Positions 13,401 through 23,200 of a stretch of 64,000 nucleotides of DNA are shown one piece after another; position 1 is the first letter of the stretch, and each line of letters begins with the position of its first letter. This DNA is from Hippopus hippopus (taxonomy: Eukaryota > Mollusca > Bivalvia > Cardiida > Cardiidae). The stretch covers positions 42,330,129-42,394,128 of the forward strand of contig OX328109.1 in assembly GCA_946811185.2 (NCBI GenBank). The letters run 5' to 3'. The notes under the pieces were generated by a model that was not told where the DNA came from, searched no databases, and saw only the letters and a program-made list of their open reading frames with translations. Position numbers and translations under genes: made by a program.

Positions 13401-15566
13401 GGTAGCCCTTGGCCTTACGGTTTCAGACAAGAAGATTTTCAAAATTTTTCAGTTTTGTTGCCATGGCAACAAGAGTTTTTGAAGGAATTAAATTCTTTCA
13501 AGAAATTCTGAAGAGGACCATGGCAGGATCATTTCTGTGAAGTTTCATCAAAATTGGATGGGTAGTTTCAGAGAAGAAGACGTTTTAAAAAAAAGTTAAC
13601 GCACGGACGGACGGACGGACGCACGGACGGACGCACGCACGACGGACAACAGGCCATGACATAAGCCCGCTGGCCTTCGGCCAGTGGAGCTAAAAAGTTA
13701 ACGCACGGACGGACGGACGGACGGACGCACGGACGGACGGACGCACGACGGACAACAGGCCATGACATAAGCCCGCTGGCCTTCGGCCAGTGGAGCTAAA
13801 AACTTTCCGTCATAACCAAACCAGCCTGCACATGTAGTGTGCATAATTATGTGGACTTAACCCTTTACCCACAAAATCCTGAGTTTTACAGACCCTGAGG
13901 TAAGCAGCTCTTGAAAAAATTGTCGGAAAAGGAGAAAATGCTGGTGACCAGCATTTTCTCCTTTTTCCCACAATTTTTTCTAACCAATCAAAGAAAAGTT
14001 CTTTCATTTGAGACAATCTTATTTGTTGTCTGCCGAGGCTTTCAAGTTACCCTAGTCTAAAATTTTGTTGTTTTGCAAAGGAAAAAGAAAATACTAAGCG
14101 CATAGCGTGCCTAACACACACTTCAGTGTAGAAATCTTCAAGATTATTATAGACAAGTTTGGCAAGTGACAATTTTGAACCTGAGCTAAGATTTGCTACT
14201 CTTACCAACATGAAAGTTCGCAACAAATGCATAGCTGAAATACAAACTGCACCTGGTTGGATTCGAACCCGTGCAGAAAAAGATCCTCGTTTTTCGAGGT
14301 TAAAAAGACTAACACCATAACCACTGAGCTAAAGAGAATCCTCTCTTACGTAGTTGTTAGGAATTGATTTTATACAGGAAGAAGCTATGCAGTAAGGAAG
14401 GAGTGATCTCCTGTAATGCACCCCCCCCCTCTTAAATGTCATCATTTTGATGACAGAAAGCTTTACTAGGCAATAGTTCTTTTTCTTAAGACAACAAATG
14501 GCTCAATGGCCAGTCCCGGACGAGCCCCTATCTCACAAACATGAAAGTTTGCAACAAATGCATTGCTGAAATACAAATCACACCTAGCGGGATTCAAACC
14601 CTTGCGGAAAAAGATCCTAGTTTTTTAAGGTTTAAAAGACCAACACCATAATCACTGAGCTAAAGAGAATTCTCTCTTACGTAGTTGTTAGGTATTGATT
14701 TAAGCGCAAAGAAGCTATGCAGTAAGGAAGGAGCGATATCCCGTAACACTACATGAGTACAAATGAATAACATTATGGTAAGGTAAACAACAGACAAGTT
14801 TTGCAGCCGACAACTTTGAACATGAGCTAAGATTTGCTACATGAGTACAAATGTATAACATTGTGGTAGATGGAGATATTGTTTGCTACAAGCACTATCT
14901 CCTTTGACACACTTTCATTGATTCACATGATTTTAGATATGAGACGAGTCAGAACACAATTAACCCATGTTCTTGCAAAAGGGGGTTTAATGTATCTCTG
15001 TGATCCATTATATCAAGCAAGTCATCACATAATTCTTTACCAAACGACTAATTTTAGACTGGTCCAACTTGAAAGCACATGCAGACGACAAAATAAAAGA
15101 GACTGAATATTTGAAATTTGTTTTGTGAAAGATAGAAAACATTGTGGGAAAAGGAGAAAATGCTGGCTACCAGCATTTTCTCCTTTTCCCACAATGTTTT
15201 CAGAAGGCTTCTTTCTCAGGGTCGTTAAAAGTTGGGATTGTGTGGTAAAGAGATAATTATGGATTTACAAAATCCATTCAGTCTTACAATCCACTGAATC
15301 AAGAGGTAGAATGAACCTTTGACATGTGAAAAATTGACAATTAGAATAAAAAATTTGACCCATGTCAGCATGCACACACTGCGCAGGCTGATACGGGTCG
15401 ACACCTTTTGCAGATGCATAAAATTCCCTTTTCACGAAGCATGGCACAAAAGATTATGGCTGAGTTGATGTTGACTATGTTTCTAATTTCTAATTTCAGA
15501 TGTGAATTTGACAAGGAACGCTGTTTTCATAGAGAGTTGCACCCAAGGGATAGTGGCTGTGTATAA
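4303..15566 (+). CDS. Secreted double-Kazal serine protease inhibitor
   Basis: Joining exons 4303-4439, 5759-6052 and 15500-15566 (498 nt) gives 165 aa with all junctions GT-AG. Residues 1-13 form a signal peptide with a likely cut after AHA. Kazal domain 1 has Cys 19, 27, 36, 47, 54, 67; domain 2 has Cys 118, 126, 134, 145, 152, 164. Both keep the 10-residue Cys3-Cys4 and 6-residue Cys4-Cys5 spacing. Between them lies a Thr/Pro/Ala-rich linker (68-113), probably O-glycosylated, with N-glycosylation sequons at 56 and 108. Kazal domains block serine proteases through a loop after Cys2. The residue two after Cys2 is Asn29 in domain 1 (Cys2-Cys3 is one longer than usual, so P1 is uncertain) and Val128 in domain 2, which would suit an elastase-like target. 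The start is the first ATG after an in-frame TGA at 4249. Both introns are phase 2. The target is unknown. Confidence 0.88.
4636..5172 (+). mobile_element. Family B MITE interrupted by a second family B copy
   Basis: An outer copy starts at about 4636, breaks off near 4702 and resumes near 4970 (TTATGGATCC half), ending with GAGCACGGCTCATT at 5170. The inserted copy fills about 4703-4968. ATTATAATT stands left of the insert and ATTATATAATT right of it, a probable imperfect target duplication of about 9 bp. It lies in intron 1 of Kazal gene 1. Confidence 0.65.
5195..5440. mobile_element. Family E fold-back MITE, degenerate
   Basis: The centre has CTGATCGGCTGAACAAGCC and its inverse CCAATCAGAAAT with AAAGTAA outside, the family E pattern described at 16675. 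The arms have decayed. Confidence 0.5.
5710..5755 (+). repeat. ATTT microsatellite next to a splice acceptor
   Basis: About ten ATTT units, one interrupted, end in the TTTTTCAG acceptor of Kazal gene 1 exon 2 and so form its pyrimidine-like tract. Confidence 0.8.
5759..6052 (+). CDS. Kazal gene 1, exon 2 (end of domain 1, linker, start of domain 2)
   Basis: Acceptor TTTTTCAG ends at 5758 and donor GTAAGT starts at 6053. The exon runs from Kazal Cys4 of domain 1 to just before Cys4 of domain 2, so it is a symmetrical phase 2-2 module that could be duplicated or skipped without a frame shift. Confidence 0.88.
6256..6578. mobile_element. TIR element K
   Basis: Left end ACACCGTTACTATAAATAGC and its inverse at 6558-6578 bound 323 bp with no ORF. 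Weaker similarity continues about 30 bp outside each end (ACGGAATAG / inverse). It lies in Kazal gene 1 intron 2. Confidence 0.65.
6856..7092 (+). mobile_element. Family B MITE, degenerate
   Basis: The left arm (TTAATGCAGATCTTCGTGAT) and right end (CACAGGGCATGGCTCAT) are recognisable. Half of the central palindrome is deleted. Confidence 0.6.
7095..7785. other. Intron 2 of Kazal gene 1, unassigned part
   Basis: No family seen. The ATTTTTATTTATTTTCAG near 7455 resembles an acceptor, but the frame after it gives nothing Kazal-like. Confidence 0.4.
7790..7996 (+). mobile_element. Family A hairpin MITE (first copy; family description)
   Basis: Family A is 200-230 bp. The ends are TTAA-CYCTTTACC(A/C)AACAA and its inverse. 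The centre is a hairpin of about 30-bp arms (ACATTGTGGGAAAAGGAG AAAATGCTGGT, then its inverse). Between the left end and the hairpin lies a short arm (ACGACCCTGAGAAAGAAG); on the other side is a longer, different arm (GTCGTCTGCAAATGCTTTC, TTGGACAAGTCTAAAATTTTG). In this copy half of the left hairpin arm is gone. TTAA sites and a CCC start suggest the piggyBac superfamily (inference). Confidence 0.65.
7997..9278 (+). mobile_element. Head/tandem-unit/tail element T1
   Basis: The head is AACAAGAGGGCCATTGGCCC. About seven diverged units of 150-170 bp follow, each with a GTGACCTACTTTTTGACC block and a TTTCATGAGTATCAG block. The tail is CTCAGGTGAGCTAAAAA, whose GCTCACCTGG inverse lies 25 bp upstream as a terminal hairpin. 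There is no ORF beyond chance. It recalls bivalve tandem-repeat elements that move non-autonomously (inference). Confidence 0.6.
9277..10890 (+). mobile_element. Head/tandem-unit element T2
   Basis: The head AACAAGAGGGCCATGATGGC is followed at once by a family A insertion (9320). After that come units of about 165 bp (AAGCCCATGT, ACCCCAGGGCTATAA, AGATAAAGCTACATGCCAAA). It stops at GAAGACGTTTAAA, where the head of T3 begins, without the usual GGAC tail. Confidence 0.6.
9320..9535 (+). mobile_element. Family A MITE inside T2 head
   Basis: Left TTAA at 9320. The hairpin is incomplete and the right end degenerate. It begins 27 bp after the GGCCATGATGGCC palindrome. Confidence 0.55.
10891..11720 (+). 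mobile_element. Head/tandem-unit/tail element T3
   Basis: Same head as T2 and same 165-bp units, then the CAGTTTTGTTGCCATGGCAA block and a short GGAC tail with GCACGCACGGAC (11670-11700). Confidence 0.6.
11755..11949 (+). mobile_element. Family A MITE
   Basis: TTAA at 11755. The central hairpin has lost its left arm. The right arm with GTCGTCTGCAAGTGCTTTC is intact. Confidence 0.6.
12181..13800 (+). mobile_element. Duplicated element T4 (copy of 24031-25563)
   Basis: Collinear with 24031-25563 at very high identity by eye; the one clear indel is 10 bp, a repeated AAGATTTTCA at about 13435 versus 25295. The content is 165-bp units followed by the GCCATGGCAA block, a GGAC microsatellite and the GGCCTTCGGCC tail hairpin. 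The tail here is doubled (13592-13697 and 13698-13800). A chance 61-codon frame is preserved identically in both copies. It lies in intron 2 of Kazal gene 1. Confidence 0.75.
13603..13760 (+). repeat. GGAC/GCAC microsatellite, two blocks
   Basis: The GGAC-rich tails of T4 stand at about 13600-13640 and 13703-13750, separated by a repeated tail hairpin. Confidence 0.8.
13857..14080 (+). mobile_element. Family A MITE
   Basis: TTAA at 13857. The hairpin centre is GAGAAAATGCTGGTGACCAG, still nearly symmetrical; the right end has decayed to TTTTGCAAAG. Confidence 0.65.
14235..14760 (-). repeat. Two tRNA-derived repeat units in tandem
   Basis: Two units of about 325 bp start near 14218 and 14541. 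Read on the minus strand, each has a TTTAGCTCAGTGGTTATG A box (ending near 14335 and 14663), a hairpin like a long variable arm, and a GGGTTCGAATCC (first) or GGGTTTGAATCC (second) B box. The A-to-B distance fits a type II tRNA (Leu/Ser-like) origin. Both are followed by the same ACGTAGTTGTTAGG block. Too diverged for a working tRNA; a tRNA-derived SINE duplicated in place is likely. Confidence 0.6.
14966..15457 (+). mobile_element. Family B MITE interrupted by a family A MITE
   Basis: The B copy begins with CCATGTTCTTGCAAAAGGGG and breaks at CACATAATT (15033). It resumes at ATAATTATGGATTTAC (15252) and ends at GAAGCATGGC. ATAATT flanks both sides of the insert. Confidence 0.7.
15031..15257 (-). 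mobile_element. Family A MITE nested in family B
   Basis: Inverse orientation, with TTTACCAAACGAC at left and GTGTGGTAAAGAG at right. The central hairpin is essentially perfect (15145-15200). Ends lack the usual TTAA because the host sequence is ATAATT. Confidence 0.7.
15500..15566 (+). CDS. Kazal gene 1, exon 3 (second half of domain 2)
   Basis: Acceptor TTTCAG ends at 15499. Codons from Cys145 to Val165 follow, then TAA at 15564-15566. The CEFDKERC pattern and Cys6 complete the domain 9.4 kb downstream of exon 2. Confidence 0.87.
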
Positions 15567-15574
15567 TGAATTCT

Positions 15575-15580
15575 AATAAA
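15575..15580 (+). promoter_or_regulatory. Polyadenylation signal of Kazal gene 1
   Basis: AATAAA starts 9 bp after the stop codon, which would give a very short 3' UTR. Confidence 0.6.
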
Positions 15581-15669
15581 AGTAAAGTACAGAATTTGTT
15601 TATTATCTGCCTATTGTCAGCCCTATCAAATGAACTTGCCAATACCTGAATCATGAGACAAATACCCAG

Positions 15670-15850
15670 GTTCGTATGCACCAACAATTCTGAAAAAAAT
15701 TCTTTGTCTACTTATGGATTCAGAAAGTAACAAACTTCTGATCGGCTAAACCTAATTGTTTAGCCAATCAGCAGTTAAGTTACTTTGAAATTCAGAAAAT
15801 TCTTGAGAATAAGACAAAGAATTTTCATCGAAATGGTTGGCGAGTATGGA
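15670..15850. mobile_element. Family E fold-back MITE
   Basis: The arms meet at GGCTAAACCTAATTGTTTAGCC. Outer arms (AAAAATTCTTTGTCTA / inverse) are clear. Confidence 0.65.
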
Positions 15851-15960
15851 TCCTACTTATAAGACGTCTTCGTATGTATGCGCAAAATAAACCAGACTGA
15901 CAAAAGACCCAAAGTACTGCAATTTCTAAGTTGCTGTTCATGATAGTGTTGTAAAAAATT

Positions 15961-16025
15961 GTACAGTGTAGATCAAAAATCAGTGTGCATGTTTGTGCAC
16001 TCTGATCTTGATCTATGATGGCTGC
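15961..16025. mobile_element. Family D short fold-back
   Basis: CAGTGTAGATCAAAAATCAG and its inverse around a GTGCATGTTTGTGCAC centre. Family D units are 65-75 bp palindromes. Confidence 0.55.
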
Positions 16026-16249
16026 AAGGGCAACAATTGTTGTCAAAGGCACTTTAAGCGTTAACTTCCCAAGTCCTAAATTTTCACATCAAGTCACCAG
16101 ACATGTAGGCACCTTGTTACTATCTTTATTCAACTAAATTAATTCCCATCCAAACTTGCCTTTAAATGCAAGTCCAAAATTTTGTTTGGAATGGACAAGT
16201 CATGTATCAAAGTAGAAATAAAAGAATTCTTATGTATTGTATTAGTTCT

Positions 16250-16414
16250 GGGGGGTGTATTCACCAACAATTTTAAGAACACACTTAGTCTAATTCTCAA
16301 GAATTTTCTTAATTTGAAAGTAACGCCAAATGGTCGAGCCAAAACTTGTGTTACTTTCTAAATCAAGAAATACGCCAAGAATACAAATTAGAATGGTTGG
16401 TGAATACGAACTCT
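16250..16414. mobile_element. Family E fold-back MITE, centre deleted
   Basis: Outer arms TTCACCAACAATTTTAAGAA / inverse are complete, and the CCAAT-bearing centre is shortened. Confidence 0.6.
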
Positions 16415-16674
16415 ATAGTTGAGTATAGCTGTGCAAAGTTTCAAAAACCAGTTTATATACTTTGTGCAAGCATACAGACATAAATACTGACAGACAGACC
16501 AGCTGAGTACAATATACATGCACATTCATATAAACATTTGGCCAGTGGGAATAGGAAGAAGCAAAGTACATGACATGCAGTAGGGCCCATGGAAAAGCAA
16601 ATGCAGAGCTATAAATAATGCAATTTATTCGATAGTTTATGACATGGCATCTCAATGGAAGTCCAGCAGAGTTC

Positions 16675-16862
16675 GTATTCACCTACCATTCTTAAGAACG
16701 GGCTTAGTCTCCCTCTCCAGAATTTTCTTAATTTGAAAGTAACACAACTTCCGATTGGCTAAACCGTTTGGTTTAGCCAATCAGAAGTTGTATTACTTTC
16801 AAATTTTTAAAGTCTTTAAGAGAAAGACTAGGAATGTTCTTAAGAACGGTTGATAAATACAG
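16675..16862. mobile_element. Family E fold-back MITE (family description)
   Basis: About 180 bp, self-complementary over nearly its whole length: TTCACCTACCATTCTTAAGAA ... AAAGTAACACAACTTCCGAT then GGCTAAACCGTTTGGTTTAGCC and the inverse arm. The centre carries inverted CCAAT motifs. It lies immediately downstream of RFC2. Confidence 0.7.
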
Positions 16863-16907
16863 AATCACAGCATGGGAGATTCTGTGACTATTTTGAAAAT
16901 TACAATA

Positions 16908-16913
16908 TTTAAT
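16908..16913 (-). promoter_or_regulatory. Possible RFC2 polyadenylation signal
   Basis: ATTAAA on the minus strand, about 200 bp after the RFC2 stop. No AATAAA was seen closer. Confidence 0.4.
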
Positions 16914-17114
16914 AGATTATGGAGGAACACCCCTCTATCAAATGCAAAACATGTTTCAACAATACAATATACAACAGAAAGAACACATCAGTTCATCATG
17001 TTTCAAAGATATTGCAACCAACAGCTCCTCCTTTCTTGGTGTCAAGGTCAAGCAGCAACTACACATCTGCTGGGGTGAAGGTCAAATAGCCAAAGTGCAA
17101 CCTTGGTGTCAAGG

Positions 17115-17231
17115 TCATGAGGCCAATATACTAGGTTGAGCGGATAGTTTACATAGTTTGGCCAGCATTCCAGACATTTGTAAAAGTGAATGAACTCCCT
17201 CGGCTATTCTCATGTGGGTGTACCCTATCTC
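17115..17231 (-). CDS. RFC2: RFC2 exon 9
   Basis: Acceptor TTTTTTCAG, then [12 protein letters not shown]...[12 protein letters not shown], ending at TGA (17115-17117). Residues 310-347 and stop; collar domain. Confidence 0.93.
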   Translation of the reverse strand, partial: EIGYTHMRIAEGVHSLLQMSGMLAKLCKLSAQPSILAS

Positions 17232-20200
17232 CTGAAAAAAGCAAAAGATTTATTTGAGAATGATGAAAGCATTTGCCTACAAAAAATTTAATGTAGTTTG
17301 AGTGATGGGATTTTTCTCTGGAAAAGATTATAAGAAAAGGGTTACCAGCATTTTCTCAGTGGTTAGGGTATTAGACTAGTGACCTGGTAGCTGTGAGTTT
17401 GATACCCCGTTGAGGCAAACTTGCTTTCCGGCGAACTTTTGCTTCTCACCTCTGATGCATGTAAGAAAAGCAGTGACTTGGAAAGAAAGCTGTGTCAGTA
17501 CTGGTGTGAGAAAGCCAGGGAATACATGTGTAGGTGCACTGACCGCTGTGATATGACCTAAGCTGTTAAAATGGCCTAAAACTCAAATTCAATTGATCAA
17601 TCAGCGTTTTCTCCATTCCACTTTTCAAGACCCCCAGCTCGGAGAATTTCTTTCAAACGATTGATGATAGTCATTGTGACAAAACTCACTCCTCTCTCAC
17701 TGCTGAACACTGTTTCACCGATTGTTATGTGGGAAAGCAGTCAGTGGCTTGGGAAGAATATTGTGCAAAGTACTGGTAAAGAATCCCCAGTAAAGCATGG
17801 ATAGATGCACTGGCTGTCGCACTTACTATAATTCAAATAATGTTGAAATTGTATTGAACTCCCTACAATCAATCAATCAATCAATCAATGGCTCATGATC
17901 TCCATTCAAAAAAGACTTTTCTTCTCCAAAACCAAACCAAGGATCTTATTGACCAACCGTTCTTAACTGTATTTTCAGTCTAATTCTGGATTTAGAAAGT
18001 AACACATTCTAATTGGCCAAACCAAATGGTATAGCCAATTACAAATTATGTTACTTTCAAATTAAGAAAAATCTCCAAAATTGAACTAAGAATCTTATTA
18101 AGAATGATTGGTGAATATCGGCTCAGCCTACTTTTGAACTAGAGGCGCTTGAGAGCCTGTATCGCTCCACAGGCCTGATATTTCTATAATGGCGAAAGGA
18201 AGTTTTTAACAATTATCATTCAATCCTGCATTTTAGCTCACTGAAGAAACAATTTGGTAGACAACCACCATAGGAACTTACCTGCAAAACAACAATGAAA
18301 TCCAATGAATAGTTTTAGAGAAGAAATTTTTCAAAGATTTTACTTTATACCATAAAAGGAAAATGAGTCTCCCATAAAAGCCATGTTTTTTGACAGATCA
18401 TTTTTTTTTTTAAGGAATTCTGTAAACCTGTATCTAAGGAACATTCCTGCAAAATAATAATGCTATCCAAATAGCGGTTTGGGAGGAGAAGATTTTTGAA
18501 GGTTTTTTACTTTGGTTGCCATGGCAACCAGAATTCTTCATGGAACACAATTATTTGAAGGAATTTGAAAGAGGACCACCAAAGGAACATTCCTGTGAAA
18601 TTTGGTAAAAATCCAGTCAATAGTTTCTGAGGAGAAGTTTTTTAAAGAAAAAGTTTACGGACGCACGCATGGACGAACGGACGGACGGACGGACGCACGA
18701 CGGACACAACGCCATGACAATAGCTCGCTGGCCTACGGCCAGTGGAGCTAAAAATCATATCATTAACTCTTTACCACACAATCCCGAATTTTAACGACCC
18801 TGAAGAAGAAGCCTTTTGAAAACATTGTGGGAAAAGGAGAAAATGCTGGTAACCAGCATTTTCTCCTTTTCCCACGATGTTTTCTATCCCATCAAAGACA
18901 AATTCTATCATTTGAACCAAATTCAAATTCACATCTGCAAATGCTTTCAATTTGGACAAGTCTAAAATTTTCTCGAGTGGTAAAGAGTTAACACAGGTTT
19001 AATTGACAGTATCATGTTTAACCTTTCACTAAAAAATCCTGTGTTTAAATGACTCTGAGGAAGACACTTTCTGAAAACAATGTGGGAAAAGGAAAAAAAT
19101 TCCAGTAACCATGCATCTAACAGTTCACAACAGAAATCCTTCAACCTAAGGCTATATCTTTATCCAAATATTCAATTACTCTTTACTGGTTTAAGTCATT
19201 TGCCTTGTCTATTTCTTGTGTAACACTGCTTCAACTCTTTACCAAGCAACAAAGTTTTGGACTTGTTCAAATTGAAAGAACTTCCAGTCAAAAAATAAAG
19301 GTGGTACAGAAATTGAAATTTGGAAGGGTACAAAAAAATGTTGGAAAAGGAGAAAAAGCTGGTAAATAGCATTTTCTCCTTTTCCCACAATGTCCTCAAA
19401 AACTGTCGTCTAGGGTCGTTTAAAGTTGGGACTGTGTGATAAACGGTTAAACATTGCTTTACTTACTCTCATTAGCTATTACACCATCCATGCTTTCCTG
19501 GAGTTTCTTTCTACAATAGCCTTTCAAAGCCACTGGCTGATGGCTCAAACATCATCCAAACCAGGTTTAGAGGAGAGAGGGATGAATCCTAGACTATCAA
19601 AGAACCATAAAAAAAACTTGTCTGAACCGGAATGGAACCATACCCCATTTAAGCTCCATACATTACCAACTGAGCTACAGAGCTTTGTTATATTTATCTC
19701 AAATATCTCTTTTCAACATGACAAAATCTTAAACACATCCAAATTAAAAACATCCCCAGACAACATACTAAAAATGTCACAAATAATGGTATTTAGTTTC
19801 TACCAATGGATGGGTAGGAAACATTGTGGAGAAAAGAAGAAAATGCTGGTTACCAGCCTTTTTTTCTTTTCCCACAATGTTTTCAACAGCCTTTTTCTTT
19901 AGAGTCACTGAAATTCAGGATTATGTGGTAAACGGTAAAACTGTACCTTGATAAACTCTAGTTTCAAATATTCTGGCATGTCATGGGTCTTGCAAACTCG
20001 AAAAACGATTCCGATAATATCTTCTGGTGAATACCCCAGTTTCCACAAGTGTGCCATAATCTTGTAGGCCTCGTCTATGTTCCCGACTACACAATGTTGT
20101 AACATGTCTTTGATCAACAAGGGATGGGGCTCATCACATACCTATAATTAAACAATGACAATTTTTTAATGAGGCCAAAACGAAATATTTATGTGTTTCC

Positions 20201-23200
20201 GATCATTACTCTTGAAAATTAGGGTAGGTTGGTAGGAAAGTTATTTTATCTTTTGAAATAATATTTTCACCCCTAAACATGTGTTCTAGTTTCAGATGTT
20301 GTGAAAGTTCTTTTTATCATACTGGCCGGTATAAACAGTTTCTATTAAAGAGTTATTTTACTTTTGCCCAGCTTCCTTTGATCTACATGTAGATACTATG
20401 TCATGGTAAATGTAGTTTAGGTGATGTCTTGTCTTCAGATGTCCCAGCAGAAAAACAGGAGCAACTGGTGAAAAAAATATTTAGGCTAGGCTGTAAAAAT
20501 TAGACATGGTTTAGTGACCCAAACCCAATATGTATTTTGTTTTGGCCTAAACTAATTACCAATGTAGAGGACTTCTTAACCCTCTTTACCACACAATCCT
20601 GATTTTTAACGACCCTGAAGAAAAAAGGCTTTTAAAAACATAGTGGAAAGGAGAAAATGAAGGTAACCAGCATATTTCTTTTTCCACCATGTTTTCTAAT
20701 CTTTTGAAGACAAGTTCCTCAGTTTCAATTTCATTTAATTTGTCGTCTACAGATGCTTTCAACTGAGACAAGTCTTAAAATTTGTCTTTTGGTAAAGGGT
20801 GAAGTCTTGTAGACCATGTAGGAAAACATTGTTGAAATAGGAGGAATCACTTGTACTGATCAGTAACTCTATTTGCCTTGGAGTTTTCACATGTTTTCAC
20901 ACACTGTCCAAACTGTCTTAACTCGTTACTAAACGGCTGAAATGTAGACTTGTCAAAATTGAGAGCATTTGCAGACGACAATTTAAATGTGGCTCAAATG
21001 ATGGAATTCGACTTTGATAGGGTAAAAAACATTTCTTGGAAAAGGAGAAAATAGTTATCAGCATTTTCTGCTTTTCCCACCATGTTTTCAAAAGGCTTCT
21101 TTCTCAGGGCCAATAAATCTCTCAATAGTGTGGTAAAGGATTAACCCTTTACAAAATGACAAAATTTTAGACTTAATTTGAAAGCATTTGCAGTACAAGC
21201 CTACCTAATATTTACCAGCAATTAGCGCATATATTCTTCCCAAGCTACTGGCTGCTTCCCCACATATACACAGTTGCAAAAGTGTTCATGGGTGAAACAG
21301 GAATGAATCCTGTCACAATGACTATCATCAATCCTTGGAAAGAAATAGGCCACGCTTGGGAATGGTACCATCTATCCCCTGGTTTCTCTCACCTTGAAAA
21401 CGGGGCTTGGCCTATATTTCTCAGACAGAATATAAGAATTCATTACCAAAATAATTATGTCACTCACCTTGAATACATTTTCACTGTTTACGTGTTCAAA
21501 ACCTTGAAAGGTTGATTGTAAATTGTTTAATGCCTGAAAAAAAATATATACATATCTTATAACTTTTGACCAAATAAACCTGCATTTAAACATCCCTCAG
21601 GAATAATAATTTTGAAAAAATTGTGGAGAAAGAAATAAATGCTTGTAATTAGCATTTTTCCTTTTCATGCAGTTTTCTATTCTTTCAGAGACAAACGCCA
21701 TCCTTTGAGGCACACTGAGTTTGCTGTCTGCAAATGCTTTCATGTTCAAAAAGTCCAAAATAATGATGACTGATAGTGTAGTATAAAAGTGGATATTAAT
21801 GGGGCTCTAAAATTTTTCAAATTATCATCTACAGACCTTATGCATGTTTAAATTTCTGTGACAACTGCAACAGTCAATCTTGCATCAAAGAAGTTCTGTA
21901 CTGACGTACTACAATCCCTTTAAGCGGCAGTATTAAACGCCATTAGACTGATATTCTGGTCAACTTTGATGAAAAAAGACATTCACTGATGTTGACAACG
22001 GTCCAAGTGATGCTCCCACAAAACCCTAGCTAAAATGTACCTTTATTTGGCTTAAATTTACTCGGGCAGATATCTTTGCAATTTTCATGGAGTGAAGATT
22101 CCCATCTTAATAGTTAAGTCTACCAACAGCAGACAACTTTTCCATCTTGTTGAACTCTTTAGCAAACAACAAAATTTTGGCTTGCCCAAAATCAAAGCCT
22201 TTACAGATGACAAATAAGATGAAGCTAAAATGGAAACATTTGTTTTGACTGCGTAGAAAAGAGTGTGGGAAAAGGAGAAAATGCTGGTTACCAACATTTT
22301 CTCCTTTTGCCACAATGTTTTCAAGTCTTCTTATTTAGAGTCTTTTAAAGTCAGGTTTTTCAGTAAAGCGTTAAGTGTTACCTCATCATCAAAAATAAAT
22401 GACTTTTTACCTCCCCGCAGTGGGCATATTAATAAAAAGCTAACAGGAAACAGACTAATTACATGTTACAGTATTTCTCATTTTCTAACAGTGTTTCAAT
22501 ACAACTAAAAAATTTCTTTCCTTACTCTAAAATATTTCTTAAACATGTCACAATTGCTAGTTCCTAATTATAATAACAACAGACTACAGGTCCCTGGTGT
22601 AGCAAGAGGTAAAGGTACTGTGTTTATCATCATGAATTTTGGTTTGATCCCCATTTGCCACATTTGAAATAATGAAGTGTCCTTTGACAAGGCACTGCAG
22701 AGTCCAAGTTTCATAACAATGACAGCAAACCTACGGAATGAGTTGACTACAAAATTATTCCTATGAAAATGTCCACAGATAGACAGACACATTGAAAGAA
22801 ATTCCTTTCATAGAGGTATAAAAAAGAAGATAGAAAAGTAAGAAGCTAAAAATAAGATAGAAAAGTAAGAAGCTAAAAATAACCTGTCTCATATCACCCT
22901 GCGCTGTAAACACTATGGCTTCCAGACCATCGTCTGTGTAACTGACATTCTCTGCCTCACATACCTCTAGTAAACGTTTCAAAACCTGAGCGTCTGTTAA
23001 TTTAGAGTACCGCAATACTGCACATCTTGACTGAATAGGTTCTATAAACACAAAACATTACCAAATAACACCGTCTTATAAGAAGTCTGAGGAGAAGTGT
23101 TTTAAAAACAGTATGGGAAAAGGAGAACATGTCAGCATACCAAAAAAATGAAATTTAATTTAGCAACATTTAAATTGTCATCCGCTACTGCTTTCAAAAT

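Noticed and set aside
19426..19902. 158-codon plus-strand open frame, the longest in the window
   Set aside because: It runs across a SINE fragment and a family A MITE and has no domain-like content; chance frame in repeats.
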